Origin: Bacillus pseudomycoides | GTDB taxonomy: Bacteria; Bacillota; Bacilli; Bacillales; Bacillaceae_G | Assembly (NCBI RefSeq): GCF_002582035.1 | Contig: NZ_NUQE01000009.1 | Coordinates: 1-48,695 of the forward strand | Direction of reading: 5' to 3' | DNA length: 48,695 bases | Shown here: positions 40,248-48,399 of the stretch, one piece after another | Numbering within the stretch: position 1 is the first letter of the stretch | Layout of the letters: every line of letters begins with the position of its first letter | Position numbers and translations under genes: made by a program | Notes under the pieces: model-generated | Seen by the model: the letters and a program-made list of their open reading frames with translations, nothing else | Databases searched by the model: none | What the model was told of the DNA's origin: nothing

Positions 40248-41984
40248 ATGAAAATTATGGACCACTATATACGGCTAAGACTTTCCTTTCCAAATGAACA
40301 ACATATTCAAAATAGTCTCCAAGAATTGGCTGCTATTCTATTTTGCAGTACAAAAAATGTGAAAATTTTACTAAAAAAAATGAGCGAAGAAAAACTGATT
40401 GAGTGGATACCCGGGAGAGGACGTGGAAATAAAACTGAAATTCACTTTCTTCACATATTTACAGAAGCAATCTTGCCGCATGTTGAAGAGCTTTTAAGAA
40501 ACGAGAAGTTAAAAGAAGTTTTCCTTCTGTTGAAAGAACCTCTACCTTTCTTACTGAAAGAAAAAATAGAAGAACGATTAAACACTTATTTTGGATATAC
40601 AACTTCAGATGATCTGTATGATGTGCTAAAAATTCCATATAACCGAAAATTACTCCCCATTGATCCAGCTTTTGCTGCTGTGACAACAGAAAGTCATCTT
40701 ATTAGCCAAATCGTTGATACATTAGTGAGATATAACGAAAAAACAGAGGAAATCGAGCCGCACTTGGCACATACTTGGGAAGTAAGCGATGATCAACTTA
40801 CGTGGACATTCTACCTACGTAAAGGTGTTCGCTTTCATCATGGAAAAACATTATCAGGAAAAGATGTAATCTTCTCCTTCAAAAGATTACAAGCCGTTCA
40901 ATCTCCTTTTGACTGGTTAACAGAGGAAATTGCAAAAATAGAAAATCCATCTCCCTTGCAAGTTATCTTTCATTTACGAAAACCAAATCGCTTTTTTCTA
41001 CATTACGTAAGCTCTGTGCAATTATCCATTTTACCGCATGATGTAATGATTCAAAATCACCAGTATATTGGCACAGGTCCCTTTAAAATAAAAAGTCTTA
41101 CTGAAGACAATATTATTTTAGAAGCATTTCCAGATTATTTTAAAGAGCGGGCGCTCCTTGATCAGATTGAATTTTGGTTTATTCCAGAGCGGTCAAAAAT
41201 ACGAACAAATTACGAATTACCGAACATGGGATGTAAAGAAGAAAAAGCAGTAGAAACAGAAGAAATTGGCTGTATATATTCAGCATTTAACTTTCAAAAA
41301 AACGGCCCGCAGCATGATATTTTTTTCCGAAAAGCATGGGCAGAAATACTTGATCCAACGTCGTTAATTCAAGACCTTGGCGGCAAACGTACAATGCCAG
41401 CTTATAGCTTCTTTCCCGATAAAAGCCGAACAATGTATAAAGAAAATTCTTTGCATAAAGCGAAAGAATACTTACAACAAAGTACGTATAACGGGGAAAA
41501 CGTACACATCTACTTCTTTGCGTTTAAAGATGGCGAACAAGATGCGATTTGGTTACAAAAGCGCTGCAAGGCATTGGGAATACACTTACAGCTTCATCCC
41601 TTTCCAATCACTGATTACTTTAATGAAGCGATTGCGAAACAAGCTGATATCATTCTAACAGGAGAAGTTCTCGATGCTAATCTTGACATGGCTTTTTTAC
41701 ATATCTTTAAAAACAAAAGCTGCTTTGTTCATCGCTTTAGGCATCCACATTATCATAAGCAAATTGAGAGTATGCTTGACCGTTTTATAGCAGAACCAAA
41801 TAAAGAAAAACGATATGATTTAATATCTAAAATCGAAAAACTTCTTAGTGACCAGTATCTCCTTATCTTTTACTACCATGTCTTAAAAAGAAGAAGTTTC
41901 CCATCTGCACTACAAAATGTCACCATTGATTCTTTCGGATGGACAGACTTTGCAAAACTGTGGATTCGTCCCCATACACAATAG
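40248..41984 (+). CDS. SgrR-like transcriptional regulator with SBP5 domain
   Basis: 578 residues. N-terminal winged helix of the SgrR type (HYIRLRLSFPNE, LAAILFCSTKNVKILLKKMSEEKLIEW, then PGRGRGNKTEI), then from about residue 150 an extracytoplasmic oligopeptide-binding protein domain (SBP5) without signal peptide (VDTLVRYNEKTEEIEPHLAHTWE; WTFYLRKGVRFHHGKTLSG). The SBP5 part senses a cytosolic ligand in such proteins. Start at 40248, nine bases after AAGGAG; an in-frame ATG at 40239 overlaps the RBS. Most likely controls the divergent MFS gene. Confidence 0.88.
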   Translation: MKIMDHYIRLRLSFPNEQHIQNSLQELAAILFCSTKNVKILLKKMSEEKLIEWIPGRGRGNKTEIHFLHIFTEAILPHVEELLRNEKLKEVFLLLKEPLPFLLKEKIEERLNTYFGYTTSDDLYDVLKIPYNRKLLPIDPAFAAVTTESHLISQIVDTLVRYNEKTEEIEPHLAHTWEVSDDQLTWTFYLRKGVRFHHGKTLSGKDVIFSFKRLQAVQSPFDWLTEEIAKIENPSPLQVIFHLRKPNRFFLHYVSSVQLSILPHDVMIQNHQYIGTGPFKIKSLTEDNIILEAFPDYFKERALLDQIEFWFIPERSKIRTNYELPNMGCKEEKAVETEEIGCIYSAFNFQKNGPQHDIFFRKAWAEILDPTSLIQDLGGKRTMPAYSFFPDKSRTMYKENSLHKAKEYLQQSTYNGENVHIYFFAFKDGEQDAIWLQKRCKALGIHLQLHPFPITDYFNEAIAKQADIILTGEVLDANLDMAFLHIFKNKSCFVHRFRHPHYHKQIESMLDRFIAEPNKEKRYDLISKIEKLLSDQYLLIFYYHVLKRRSFPSALQNVTIDSFGWTDFAKLWIRPHTQ

Positions 41985-42005
41985 GCGGAGCTAAACAGCT
42001 CCGCC
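41984..42005. terminator. Shared hairpin between SgrR-like and Lrp genes
   Basis: GGCGGAGCT / AGCTCCGCC stem lies over both convergent gene ends, coding for the last residues of the Lrp protein. No T-run, so termination may be weak. Confidence 0.5.
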
Positions 42006-42485
42006 ATCTTTGCTCTGCAGAGGCAACACAGTAGAGTACTTAATTTCCCGCAGCGCTAAACTTGTTTGAATTCTCGTGATACCGAGCATGTTCAACTTAC
42101 GAATGAAACGTTCCAACTCGTTTCGATCTCGGTGCACCACTTTTAAAATATAATCATACTCCCCGGTTAAACAATGACATTCTAATACTTCTGGCATTTC
42201 GTGCATCGCCTTCTCTAACACTTCTAGCTTCTCCGCTTGATGAATATTTGTACTCACAAAAATAAAGCATAATAAATCAAATCCAAGTTTCTCTTGATTT
42301 AAAATGGCTACTTGCCGATTAATAAACCCTTCACTTTCTAATCGTTTCACCCGTGCATGTGTAGCTGGCGGCGAAAGATTAACACGTCGTGCAACCTCCG
42401 CGTTACTCAGCTGACCTTCCTGTTGCAGCACATTTAAAATTTGTACATCTAAATCATCTAACCCCTTACGAACTACATGTTCCAT
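41991..42485 (-). CDS. Lrp/AsnC family transcriptional regulator
   Basis: 164 residues. N-terminal HTH (LDDLDVQILNVLQQEGQLSN AEVARRVNLSPPATHARVKRLE) and C-terminal RAM/ACT-like domain with CHCLTGEYDYILKV. Such proteins bind amino acids and act as dimers to octamers. The start at 42485 has GGGAG seven bases upstream; a TTG six bases earlier is possible. A bcr1 copy begins only about 12 bp ahead of the RBS. Divergent from an EamA exporter, probably its target. Confidence 0.9.
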   Translation of the reverse strand: MEHVVRKGLDDLDVQILNVLQQEGQLSNAEVARRVNLSPPATHARVKRLESEGFINRQVAILNQEKLGFDLLCFIFVSTNIHQAEKLEVLEKAMHEMPEVLECHCLTGEYDYILKVVHRDRNELERFIRKLNMLGITRIQTSLALREIKYSTVLPLQSKDGGAV

Positions 42486-42502
42486 TTCCAATCTCCCTTT
42501 TC

Positions 42503-42651
42503 ATAAAGTGAAACTTCCATCAGTGGGGGGCTTGATCCCCCACTGATGGTTAGTTGAACCAATCGGGCTTTTACGGGCAGTTGCCTCCCACCTATCTTCT
42601 TTGTTTCTCTCTACATCTTGAGGTGGGGGGCTTACTGCCCATTAATGCGGG
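42503..42651 (-). repeat. bcr1 repeat, near full length
   Basis: Plus strand starts ATAAAGTGAAACTTCCATCA and ends TAATGCGGGC, i.e. bcr1 on the minus strand; the left-end target sequence is altered (TTTGTGAGCCCGC for TTTATCCCGC). The right end faces the Lrp gene. Confidence 0.85.
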
Positions 42652-42813
42652 CTCACAAACGATTATTCACCAAAACACATTACAATCACACATAAAATGA
42701 ATAAAATTCTGTAAAATATCATCATAACTTTATATTATTTCGAATTTTATCAATTATACAAAATAACATATATGACAAACAAGAAAAATGCTACAATTTA
42801 CATAGTTTAAATT

Positions 42814-42862
42814 CCACCGTGCACAGTGGCTTTCTTTTATCAAATGGGCAATGCGCAGGCCC
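42814..42862 (+). promoter_or_regulatory. Two hairpins in the leader of the EamA gene
   Basis: CCAC-CGTGCACA-GTGG (42814-42829) and GGGC-AATGCGCAG-GCCC (42846-42862), followed by CTTTCTTGTAAAGGAG where CTTT-CTTGT-AAAG could cover the RBS. The loops hold the dyads GTGCAC and TGCGCA. It could be a Lrp/AsnC operator or a structured RNA leader; not a riboswitch class I know. Confidence 0.4.
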
Positions 42863-42892
42863 TACTTTCTTGTAAAGGAGCTAACTCGTATT

Positions 42893-43822
42893 ATGCCTTA
42901 TGTTATTTTATTACTCATCACAAGCTTATTATGGGGTGGAAATTTCGTAGTAGGAAAATCTCTTGTCGAGCACGCTTCTCCTATGACACTTACGACTCTT
43001 CGGTGGATCATTGCAGTCATTTGTCTTTTCCCAATTGTATGGTGGAAAGAAAAGAAAATTTTCCCACCAAAAGATGCAATCCTCCCTTTATTTCTTATGG
43101 GGATTACTGGTGTTGTTCTCTTTAACATTTTTCAGTTTTGGGCATTAGAGCATACATCAGCAACAAATGTTGGTCTTATTTCTACATTAAATACCATTTC
43201 TATCGCTGTTTGTTCAGCTCTATTTTTAAAAGAAAAAATTAATGTATTTCAAATTACATCTATGATTGTCTCGTTTTTCGGCGTTACTCTCGTTCTTTCA
43301 AAAGGGAAAATAGATACACTGCTTTCCTTACATTTTAATATAGGTGATTTATGGATGATGGCTGCGGTATGTGTATGGGGAATCTATTCAGTTTGCAGCA
43401 GATGGGCAACAAAAAAGACGACACCAATGATGTCTACCTTATATTCTGGTATCTTTGGTCTCATCATATTGCTTCCCTTTAACATCTCTCATTTTACTAT
43501 TTCAAATATAAACGCTTCGTTCTTAGGATCCATTCTATATACAGGCATTATCTCGACTGTGTTATGTATGGTTTTTTGGAATATCGGTGTCCAAAAATTA
43601 GGTGCAACTACTTCAGGTATTTTTTTAAATTTCAATCCTATTTTCACTGCTATTTTAGCGTTTCTATTATTAGGTGAACAAATGACGTGGATTCAAGTTG
43701 TAGGAAGTATGATTGTTATTGCAGGGTGTTATTTATTCTCTCACTTTAAATCTCATGCGATTTCTAAACAAGAACATACAATTCCGCAACATACAAGCAC
43801 TCCCCTAGCACGGAGTAACTAA
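42893..43822 (+). CDS. EamA/DMT family transporter
   Basis: 309 residues, ten helices in two EamA repeats (TSLLWGGNFVVGKSLVEHAS in the first; WGIYSVCSRWATKKTTP in the second; ending FLLLGEQMTWIQVVGSMIVIAGCYLF). Probably exports an amino acid or metabolite. RBS AAAGGAG is 12 bases before the ATG, longer than usual; an upstream alternative has no RBS. Divergent from the Lrp/AsnC gene, a common pairing for amino acid exporters. Confidence 0.88.
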   Translation: MPYVILLLITSLLWGGNFVVGKSLVEHASPMTLTTLRWIIAVICLFPIVWWKEKKIFPPKDAILPLFLMGITGVVLFNIFQFWALEHTSATNVGLISTLNTISIAVCSALFLKEKINVFQITSMIVSFFGVTLVLSKGKIDTLLSLHFNIGDLWMMAAVCVWGIYSVCSRWATKKTTPMMSTLYSGIFGLIILLPFNISHFTISNINASFLGSILYTGIISTVLCMVFWNIGVQKLGATTSGIFLNFNPIFTAILAFLLLGEQMTWIQVVGSMIVIAGCYLFSHFKSHAISKQEHTIPQHTSTPLARSN

Positions 43823-43841
43823 ATATCGAGTTTGACAAATG

Positions 43842-43882
43842 AATCCCGCCGCTTCCCTTTAAAGAATGAAGCGACGGGATTT
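43842..43882 (+). terminator. Terminator of the EamA gene
   Basis: AATCCCGCCGCTTC / GAAGCGACGGGATTT stem with short T-run. Confidence 0.8.
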
Positions 43883-43936
43883 CTAATTATATAGAACACA
43901 ATACAAATCATTTATTTCTTCTTATAGAATCCGCAT

Positions 43937-44299
43937 CTAATCTCGTTTACTGATGAAATCTTTGTAAGCGGCAATTTTATACTCAAGCATCTCATCCGCA
44001 GCTTTTAACGTTCTGATTTGTTCCTTAATAGAGTGTTTATGTTCTTCTAAAAGGTTTAATCGCTCTGTTGTGGTATGGTCTCCTTCTAAAACTAATGAAG
44101 CATACTTCTTTATTTTCGCGATGGGCATTTGTGTTTCTTTTAACTTGATAACAAATTGCAGCCATTTCATATGTGAGTCGTTATATCGTCTATCTCCACT
44201 GGCATCACGAACGGGAATTATAATTTTTTCCTTTTCATAATACCGCAATGTATGTGTGCTTATCCCTAACATTTTAGCCACTTCACCAATAGTGTGCAT
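43937..44299 (-). CDS. MerR family transcriptional regulator
   Basis: 120 residues. MerR HTH IGEVAKMLGISTHTLRYYEKE KII, wing GDRRYNDSHMKWLQFVIKLKE, then a C-terminal dimerisation helix (TTERLNLLEEHKHSIKEQIRTLK). No Cys cluster for metals, so it probably senses an organic compound or acts constitutively. Start at 44299 from GGAGG six bases upstream. Divergent from an SDR gene whose promoter has a 19-bp spacer, the MerR hallmark. Confidence 0.92.
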   Translation of the reverse strand: MHTIGEVAKMLGISTHTLRYYEKEKIIIPVRDASGDRRYNDSHMKWLQFVIKLKETQMPIAKIKKYASLVLEGDHTTTERLNLLEEHKHSIKEQIRTLKAADEMLEYKIAAYKDFISKRD

Positions 44300-44324
44300 A
44301 AGAAACCTCCACATGAATTTTCTC

Positions 44325-44355
44325 TTGACTTAGAGTTCACTCTAATCAGTATAAT
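44325..44355 (+). promoter_or_regulatory. MerR-type promoter with 19-bp spacer
   Basis: TTGACT (44325-44330), 19 bases, TATAAT (44350-44355). A perfect dyad TTAGAGT-TC-ACTCTAA (44330-44345) fills the spacer. This is the classical MerR-activated promoter design. Confidence 0.9.
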
Positions 44356-44411
44356 CAGCTCATAGTTCTTTCACAATAAAATGAATTGAATAAAATTCAG
44401 GAGGAATTTAT

Positions 44412-45173
44412 ATGAAATATACAGTTATTACGGGTGCCAGTTCAGGAATTGGGTATGAAACGGCTCTTGCTTTTGCAGCTCGCGGAAAAAGTTTAATCCT
44501 AGCAGCACGCAGAACAGAGGAATTGGAAAAATTAAAATCAAAAGTGGCTGACATTAACGCAGATCTAGATGTTGTCATTCGAACTGTTGATTTATCTGTT
44601 ACTGCAAATGTTTATGAATTCTACGAAAGTCTTCAGGATTATCAGATTGAGACATGGATCAACAATGCTGGGTTTGGGAACTTTGCTTCCGTTGGGGAAC
44701 AAAATTTAAATAAAATTGAGAAGATGCTTCACTTGAATATTGAAGCCTTAACTATTCTGTCCTCTCTTTATGTACGTGACTATGCAAATATTGAAGGAAC
44801 GCAACTCATCAATATTTCTTCTGGAGGAGGATACGTGATTGTTGCCGATGCTGTGACCTATTGTGCGACAAAGTTCTATGTAAGTGCCTTTACAGAAGGT
44901 CTAGCACAAGAATTGAAAGAAAAAGGAGCAGCCATGCAAGCAAAAGTATTGGCTCCTGCTGCAACTGAAACTGAATTTGCTAAACGTTCTTTGGATGCAG
45001 ATGAGTTTACTTATAAAGGATCCGTTCCAAAATTTCATACTGCAAAAGAAATGGCTGGATTTATGTTAAATCTCTACGATAGCGAAAAGGTAGTTGGAAT
45101 TGTTAATGGAGAAACGTATGACTTCGAATTAAGGGATCCAATTTATCCGTATGTGACACGGACAAGAAAATAG
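44412..45173 (+). CDS. Short-chain dehydrogenase/reductase
   Basis: 253 residues. Cofactor motif GASSGIG (residues 8-14), structural INNAG, active-site Ser (ISSGGGY), and YCATK with Tyr and Lys. The Arg residues after strand 2 (LAARRTEE) suggest NADPH. RBS AGGAGG. Induced through the MerR promoter upstream; the substrate is unknown. Confidence 0.92.
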   Translation: MKYTVITGASSGIGYETALAFAARGKSLILAARRTEELEKLKSKVADINADLDVVIRTVDLSVTANVYEFYESLQDYQIETWINNAGFGNFASVGEQNLNKIEKMLHLNIEALTILSSLYVRDYANIEGTQLINISSGGGYVIVADAVTYCATKFYVSAFTEGLAQELKEKGAAMQAKVLAPAATETEFAKRSLDADEFTYKGSVPKFHTAKEMAGFMLNLYDSEKVVGIVNGETYDFELRDPIYPYVTRTRK

Positions 45174-45220
45174 TGTTTAAAAATCACCGATTTCTGGTAC
45201 GTTAAGAAGTTGGTGATTCT

Positions 45221-45260
45221 TAATAGGGGTAATGACAGAGTGCTGTCATTACCCCTATTA
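45221..45260. terminator. Bidirectional terminator between SDR and antiporter
   Basis: TAATAGGGGTAATGACAG / CTGTCATTACCCCTATTA, perfect 18-bp stem between convergent genes. Confidence 0.85.
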
Positions 45261-45265
45261 CACTC

Positions 45266-46393
45266 TCAAACGAAATACTTCTTCAACAAAGGCGGCGTAA
45301 TAATCGTCGTCAAAATAACAACAATCACAATCGAGGTAAAATTCTCTTTCGCTAACAGATTCGCAGTCAATCCGTTAGAAGCGATAATAAGCGCCACTTC
45401 TCCCCTTGATACCATTCCCGCGCCAATACTAATAGAGGACCGTAAATCAAATCCTGTTAATCTTGCGCCAAGTCCTGAACCGACTAATTTTGTTAATATA
45501 GCAATAATAGTCATAATGACAATGAACCATATTTGGTTTCCTAATCCTTGAAAGGTAATTTCCATACCAATACTAACGAAAAAGACTGGAACGAAAATCG
45601 CATACGCAATTGGCTCAATTTTATGTTCTACTTCATGCTTATACGAAGTTTGTGAAATTGCGATTCCAGCAGCAAATGCCCCAATAATTCCAGCAATCCC
45701 CATGACTTCACTGTAATAAGCAAATGAAAAACAAATAATGAGTGCCGCACTAATTAAAGATTCTGAAACACGAAGCGGTGACAATACTTTCATAATGAAA
45801 GGGACACCTTTCCAGCCAATTAGAAAAATCGTAACAAAAAAGATGACTTTCTTAGCGATTACAAGCGTTATACTCACATCTTGTGAACCGAGAAAACTCA
45901 TCACAAATGCTAACAATATAACAACGATAACGTCATCAAATACAGCAGCTCCTAAAATTGTTGTACTTTCCCTCGTATTCATTTTCCCAAGATCTCGCAA
46001 TGTTTGAACGGAAATACTAACGGACGTAGCGCAAAGAAGCAGCCCTAAAAAAATTGCATGTGCCTGCGACATTCCAAATAAAAGGCCTGCAACATATCCT
46101 CCAATAAACGGAAAGATAATTCCCCCTATTGCTACCGCAAAAGACGATGTAAGATTGCGGTTTAATTCCTCTAAATCTGTTTCAAGCCCCGCCATAAACA
46201 TAAGAAGCAATACCCCAATTGCACTTAATTCATCAATAAGCTCAGAACTATTAATAATGCCAAACATAGCTGGACCAATAACAATACCGATAATTAATTT
46301 TCCTAACACAGCCGGCTGTCCAAGACGAACACTAATATCACCAGCGAGTTTCGTGCAAAGTAAAATAACGGCAAGTTCAAAATAAAATAACAT
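45266..46393 (-). CDS. CPA2-type Na+(K+)/H+ antiporter, GerN/NapA-like
   Basis: 375 residues, 12-13 helices. Opening VILLCTKLAGDISVRLGQPAVLGKLIIGIVIGP, then GVLLLMFMAGLETDLEEL, AAVFDDVIVVILLA with the conserved Asp pair, and GAGMVSRGEVALIIASNG: all typical of the GerN/GerT/NapA group. In B. cereus GerN and GerT are antiporters for germination with inosine and for growth under alkali or salt. Which paralogue this is cannot be told here. Start at 46393 from TAGGAGAAG; a longer frame is unsupported. Confidence 0.87.
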   Translation of the reverse strand: MLFYFELAVILLCTKLAGDISVRLGQPAVLGKLIIGIVIGPAMFGIINSSELIDELSAIGVLLLMFMAGLETDLEELNRNLTSSFAVAIGGIIFPFIGGYVAGLLFGMSQAHAIFLGLLLCATSVSISVQTLRDLGKMNTRESTTILGAAVFDDVIVVILLAFVMSFLGSQDVSITLVIAKKVIFFVTIFLIGWKGVPFIMKVLSPLRVSESLISAALIICFSFAYYSEVMGIAGIIGAFAAGIAISQTSYKHEVEHKIEPIAYAIFVPVFFVSIGMEITFQGLGNQIWFIVIMTIIAILTKLVGSGLGARLTGFDLRSSISIGAGMVSRGEVALIIASNGLTANLLAKENFTSIVIVVILTTIITPPLLKKYFV

Positions 46394-46637
46394 AGTATCT
46401 TCTCCTACATCAAAATGCATGTATTTCTTACAATAGTGTTTGCTCAAATATGTCGTTTTATTTGTTACACTTTACATTGACGAAATATTCTGAATTATGA
46501 TAAATTTACTAATGAAATTACATATTCATCCTAAAAGTAACGTACAACTGCACCATTCTCCATTTTATTTATACATTTATTTCTACTCTCTATTTATTTC
46601 TCTAAGGGGCTACGTTCAAACTTAGCAGTTGTATCTG

Positions 46638-46682
46638 TTTACTCCTAACAGGAGTAAGCCCCCCACTGATGATTAACTTTAT
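46638..46682 (+). repeat. bcr1 short form, degenerate (45 bp)
   Basis: TTTACTCCTAACAGGAGTAAG then CCCCCCACTGATG and AACTTTAT. Its right end touches the RBS (GAGAGGAG) of the permease gene. Confidence 0.6.
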
Positions 46683-46701
46683 GGAGAGAGGAGATTCAAA
46701 C

Positions 46702-48105
46702 TTGAAAACACTTTTACGAAAGAAACCCCTTACGACCGAATCACCACGTCAGCTCAATCGAACATTAAGTGCCCTTGATTTAACCTTTTTAGGAATTGGA
46801 GCTGTTATTGGAACAGGTATTTTCGTTTTAACCGGTATTGTTGCTGCAAAGCATTCTGGTCCTGGTATTATGCTATCCTTTCTACTCGCTGCCTTTACGT
46901 GTGCATGCGTTGCTTTTTGCTATGCTGAGTTTTCATCTTCTATCCCAATTTCAGGAAGCGTTTATACATATGCTTATATGACGGTTGGGGAAATTGTTGC
47001 TTTCATCATCGGCTGGTGTTTAATGCTTGAATATTTACTGGCAGTTGCTGCCGTTGCCGTCGGCTGGTCTGGTTATTTACAATCCCTACTGCTCGGATTT
47101 GGGATAAAACTCCCGGCTATCATCGCCTCTGCCCCCGGTACAGGAAAAGGAGGCATCATTGATTTACCAGCTGTCCTCATTATACTTTTTATTACAGCAT
47201 TATTAAGTAGAGGGATACGTCAAAGTGCCCGTATCAATAACATCATGGTATTAATTAAGTTGGCTGTCATCATCGCTTTTATTGTTGCTGGCGCAAAATA
47301 TGTAAAACCAGAAAACTGGACACCATTTCTACCATTTGGTTATGACGGGATTATTACAGGCGCTGCAACTGTATTCTTTGCCTTCTTGGGCTTTGATGCT
47401 CTTGCAACTGCTGCCGAAGAAACAAAGAACCCACAGCGCGACTTACCAATTGGGATTATCGGTTCTCTTCTTATTTGTACCGCACTATATATCATTGTTT
47501 CCTTTGTATTAACAGGTATGGTTCCTTACACACAATTAGACGTATCAGATCCAGTTGCTTATGCCTTGAGGTTTGTCGGTGAAGACACGATCGCTAGTTT
47601 ACTAGCAGTAGGAGCAATGACTGGAATGACAACTGTTATTCTCGTCGTTATGTACGGACAAGTACGTGTCTCTTATGCAATGAGCCGCGATGGATTATTG
47701 CCAAAAGCATTGTCACGTGTAAATGAAAAATTCAAAATTCCTTTAATAAACACATGGATTATGGGTATCGCTGCTGCTACGCTTGCTGGTTTATTAGATC
47801 TACATATACTCGCAAATCTTGTAAACATCGGTACATTAACAGCATTCACGTTCGTTTGCTTTGCGGTACTTATTTTACGAAAAACACATCCAAACTTACC
47901 GCGAGCATTCCGTGTTCCGTTCGTTCCCGTTTTACCAATTATCGCAATTTGCTGTTGTCTATACTTAATGTTCAGCCTTTCAAAAGAAACATGGATTGGC
48001 TTTGGTATATGGTTAACAATTGGTTTATGCGTATACTTTTTCTATTCGAAACGAAATAGTAATCTACTCGTTGCCAAAACGAATGATGAAAAAAAAGAAG
48101 CGTAA
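46702..48105 (+). CDS. APC family amino acid permease, YfnA-like
   Basis: 467 residues, 12 helices, cationic amino acid transporter-like. Helix 1 has FLGIGAVIGTGIFVLTGIVA, helix 6 FFAFLGFDALATAAEETKNP, and the conserved DGLLPKALSRV loop. Start is TTG, eight bases after GAGAGGAG; an in-frame ATG 33 bases earlier lies in the bcr1-derived sequence and has no RBS. B. subtilis YfnA is the closest remembered relative. The bcr1 short copy lies directly upstream. Confidence 0.88.
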   Translation: MKTLLRKKPLTTESPRQLNRTLSALDLTFLGIGAVIGTGIFVLTGIVAAKHSGPGIMLSFLLAAFTCACVAFCYAEFSSSIPISGSVYTYAYMTVGEIVAFIIGWCLMLEYLLAVAAVAVGWSGYLQSLLLGFGIKLPAIIASAPGTGKGGIIDLPAVLIILFITALLSRGIRQSARINNIMVLIKLAVIIAFIVAGAKYVKPENWTPFLPFGYDGIITGAATVFFAFLGFDALATAAEETKNPQRDLPIGIIGSLLICTALYIIVSFVLTGMVPYTQLDVSDPVAYALRFVGEDTIASLLAVGAMTGMTTVILVVMYGQVRVSYAMSRDGLLPKALSRVNEKFKIPLINTWIMGIAAATLAGLLDLHILANLVNIGTLTAFTFVCFAVLILRKTHPNLPRAFRVPFVPVLPIIAICCCLYLMFSLSKETWIGFGIWLTIGLCVYFFYSKRNSNLLVAKTNDEKKEA

Positions 48106-48108
48106 AAA

Positions 48109-48140
48109 AGAAAGCTCGCTAGAGACAGCGAGCTTTCTTA
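48109..48140 (+). terminator. Terminator of the YfnA-like gene
   Basis: AAGAAAGCTCGCT / AGCGAGCTTTCTT stem with loop AGAGAC. Confidence 0.85.
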
Positions 48141-48153
48141 CAGTTTTAAATTA

Positions 48154-48357
48154 TCACTTTTGTTCTTCCCTCTTCTTTTTCCAAGCGTCTATGCTCTCAA
48201 AGAGAAAGTTAATAAACAATGTTCCGAGTCCAGCTAATAAAAAGGTCACTAAAAAAAGAACCCACAGGCTTTTCTCCTGTAAATATTTGTATCCGACTAG
48301 GAGCACAACAATAATCCATATATATTCAAGAATTCTTTTTATCGTTTTTTTCGACAC
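48154..48357 (-). CDS. Hypothetical two-helix membrane protein
   Basis: 67 residues: basic start (MSKKTIKRI), helix about 10-24 (YIWIIVVLLVGYKYL), second helix about 30-52, basic tail WKKKREEQK. GTG start with AAGGAG eight bases upstream. Not recognised. Confidence 0.65.
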   Translation of the reverse strand: MSKKTIKRILEYIWIIVVLLVGYKYLQEKSLWVLFLVTFLLAGLGTLFINFLFESIDAWKKKREEQK

Positions 48358-48399
48358 ACAATCCGCTCCTTATATACATTATCTATTCTATTTTAACAT

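Noticed and set aside
7746-46682. CRISPR array, because of repeated short sequences
   Set aside because: The repeats are dispersed, oriented differently, with TTTAT target duplications; no regular spacers and no cas genes.
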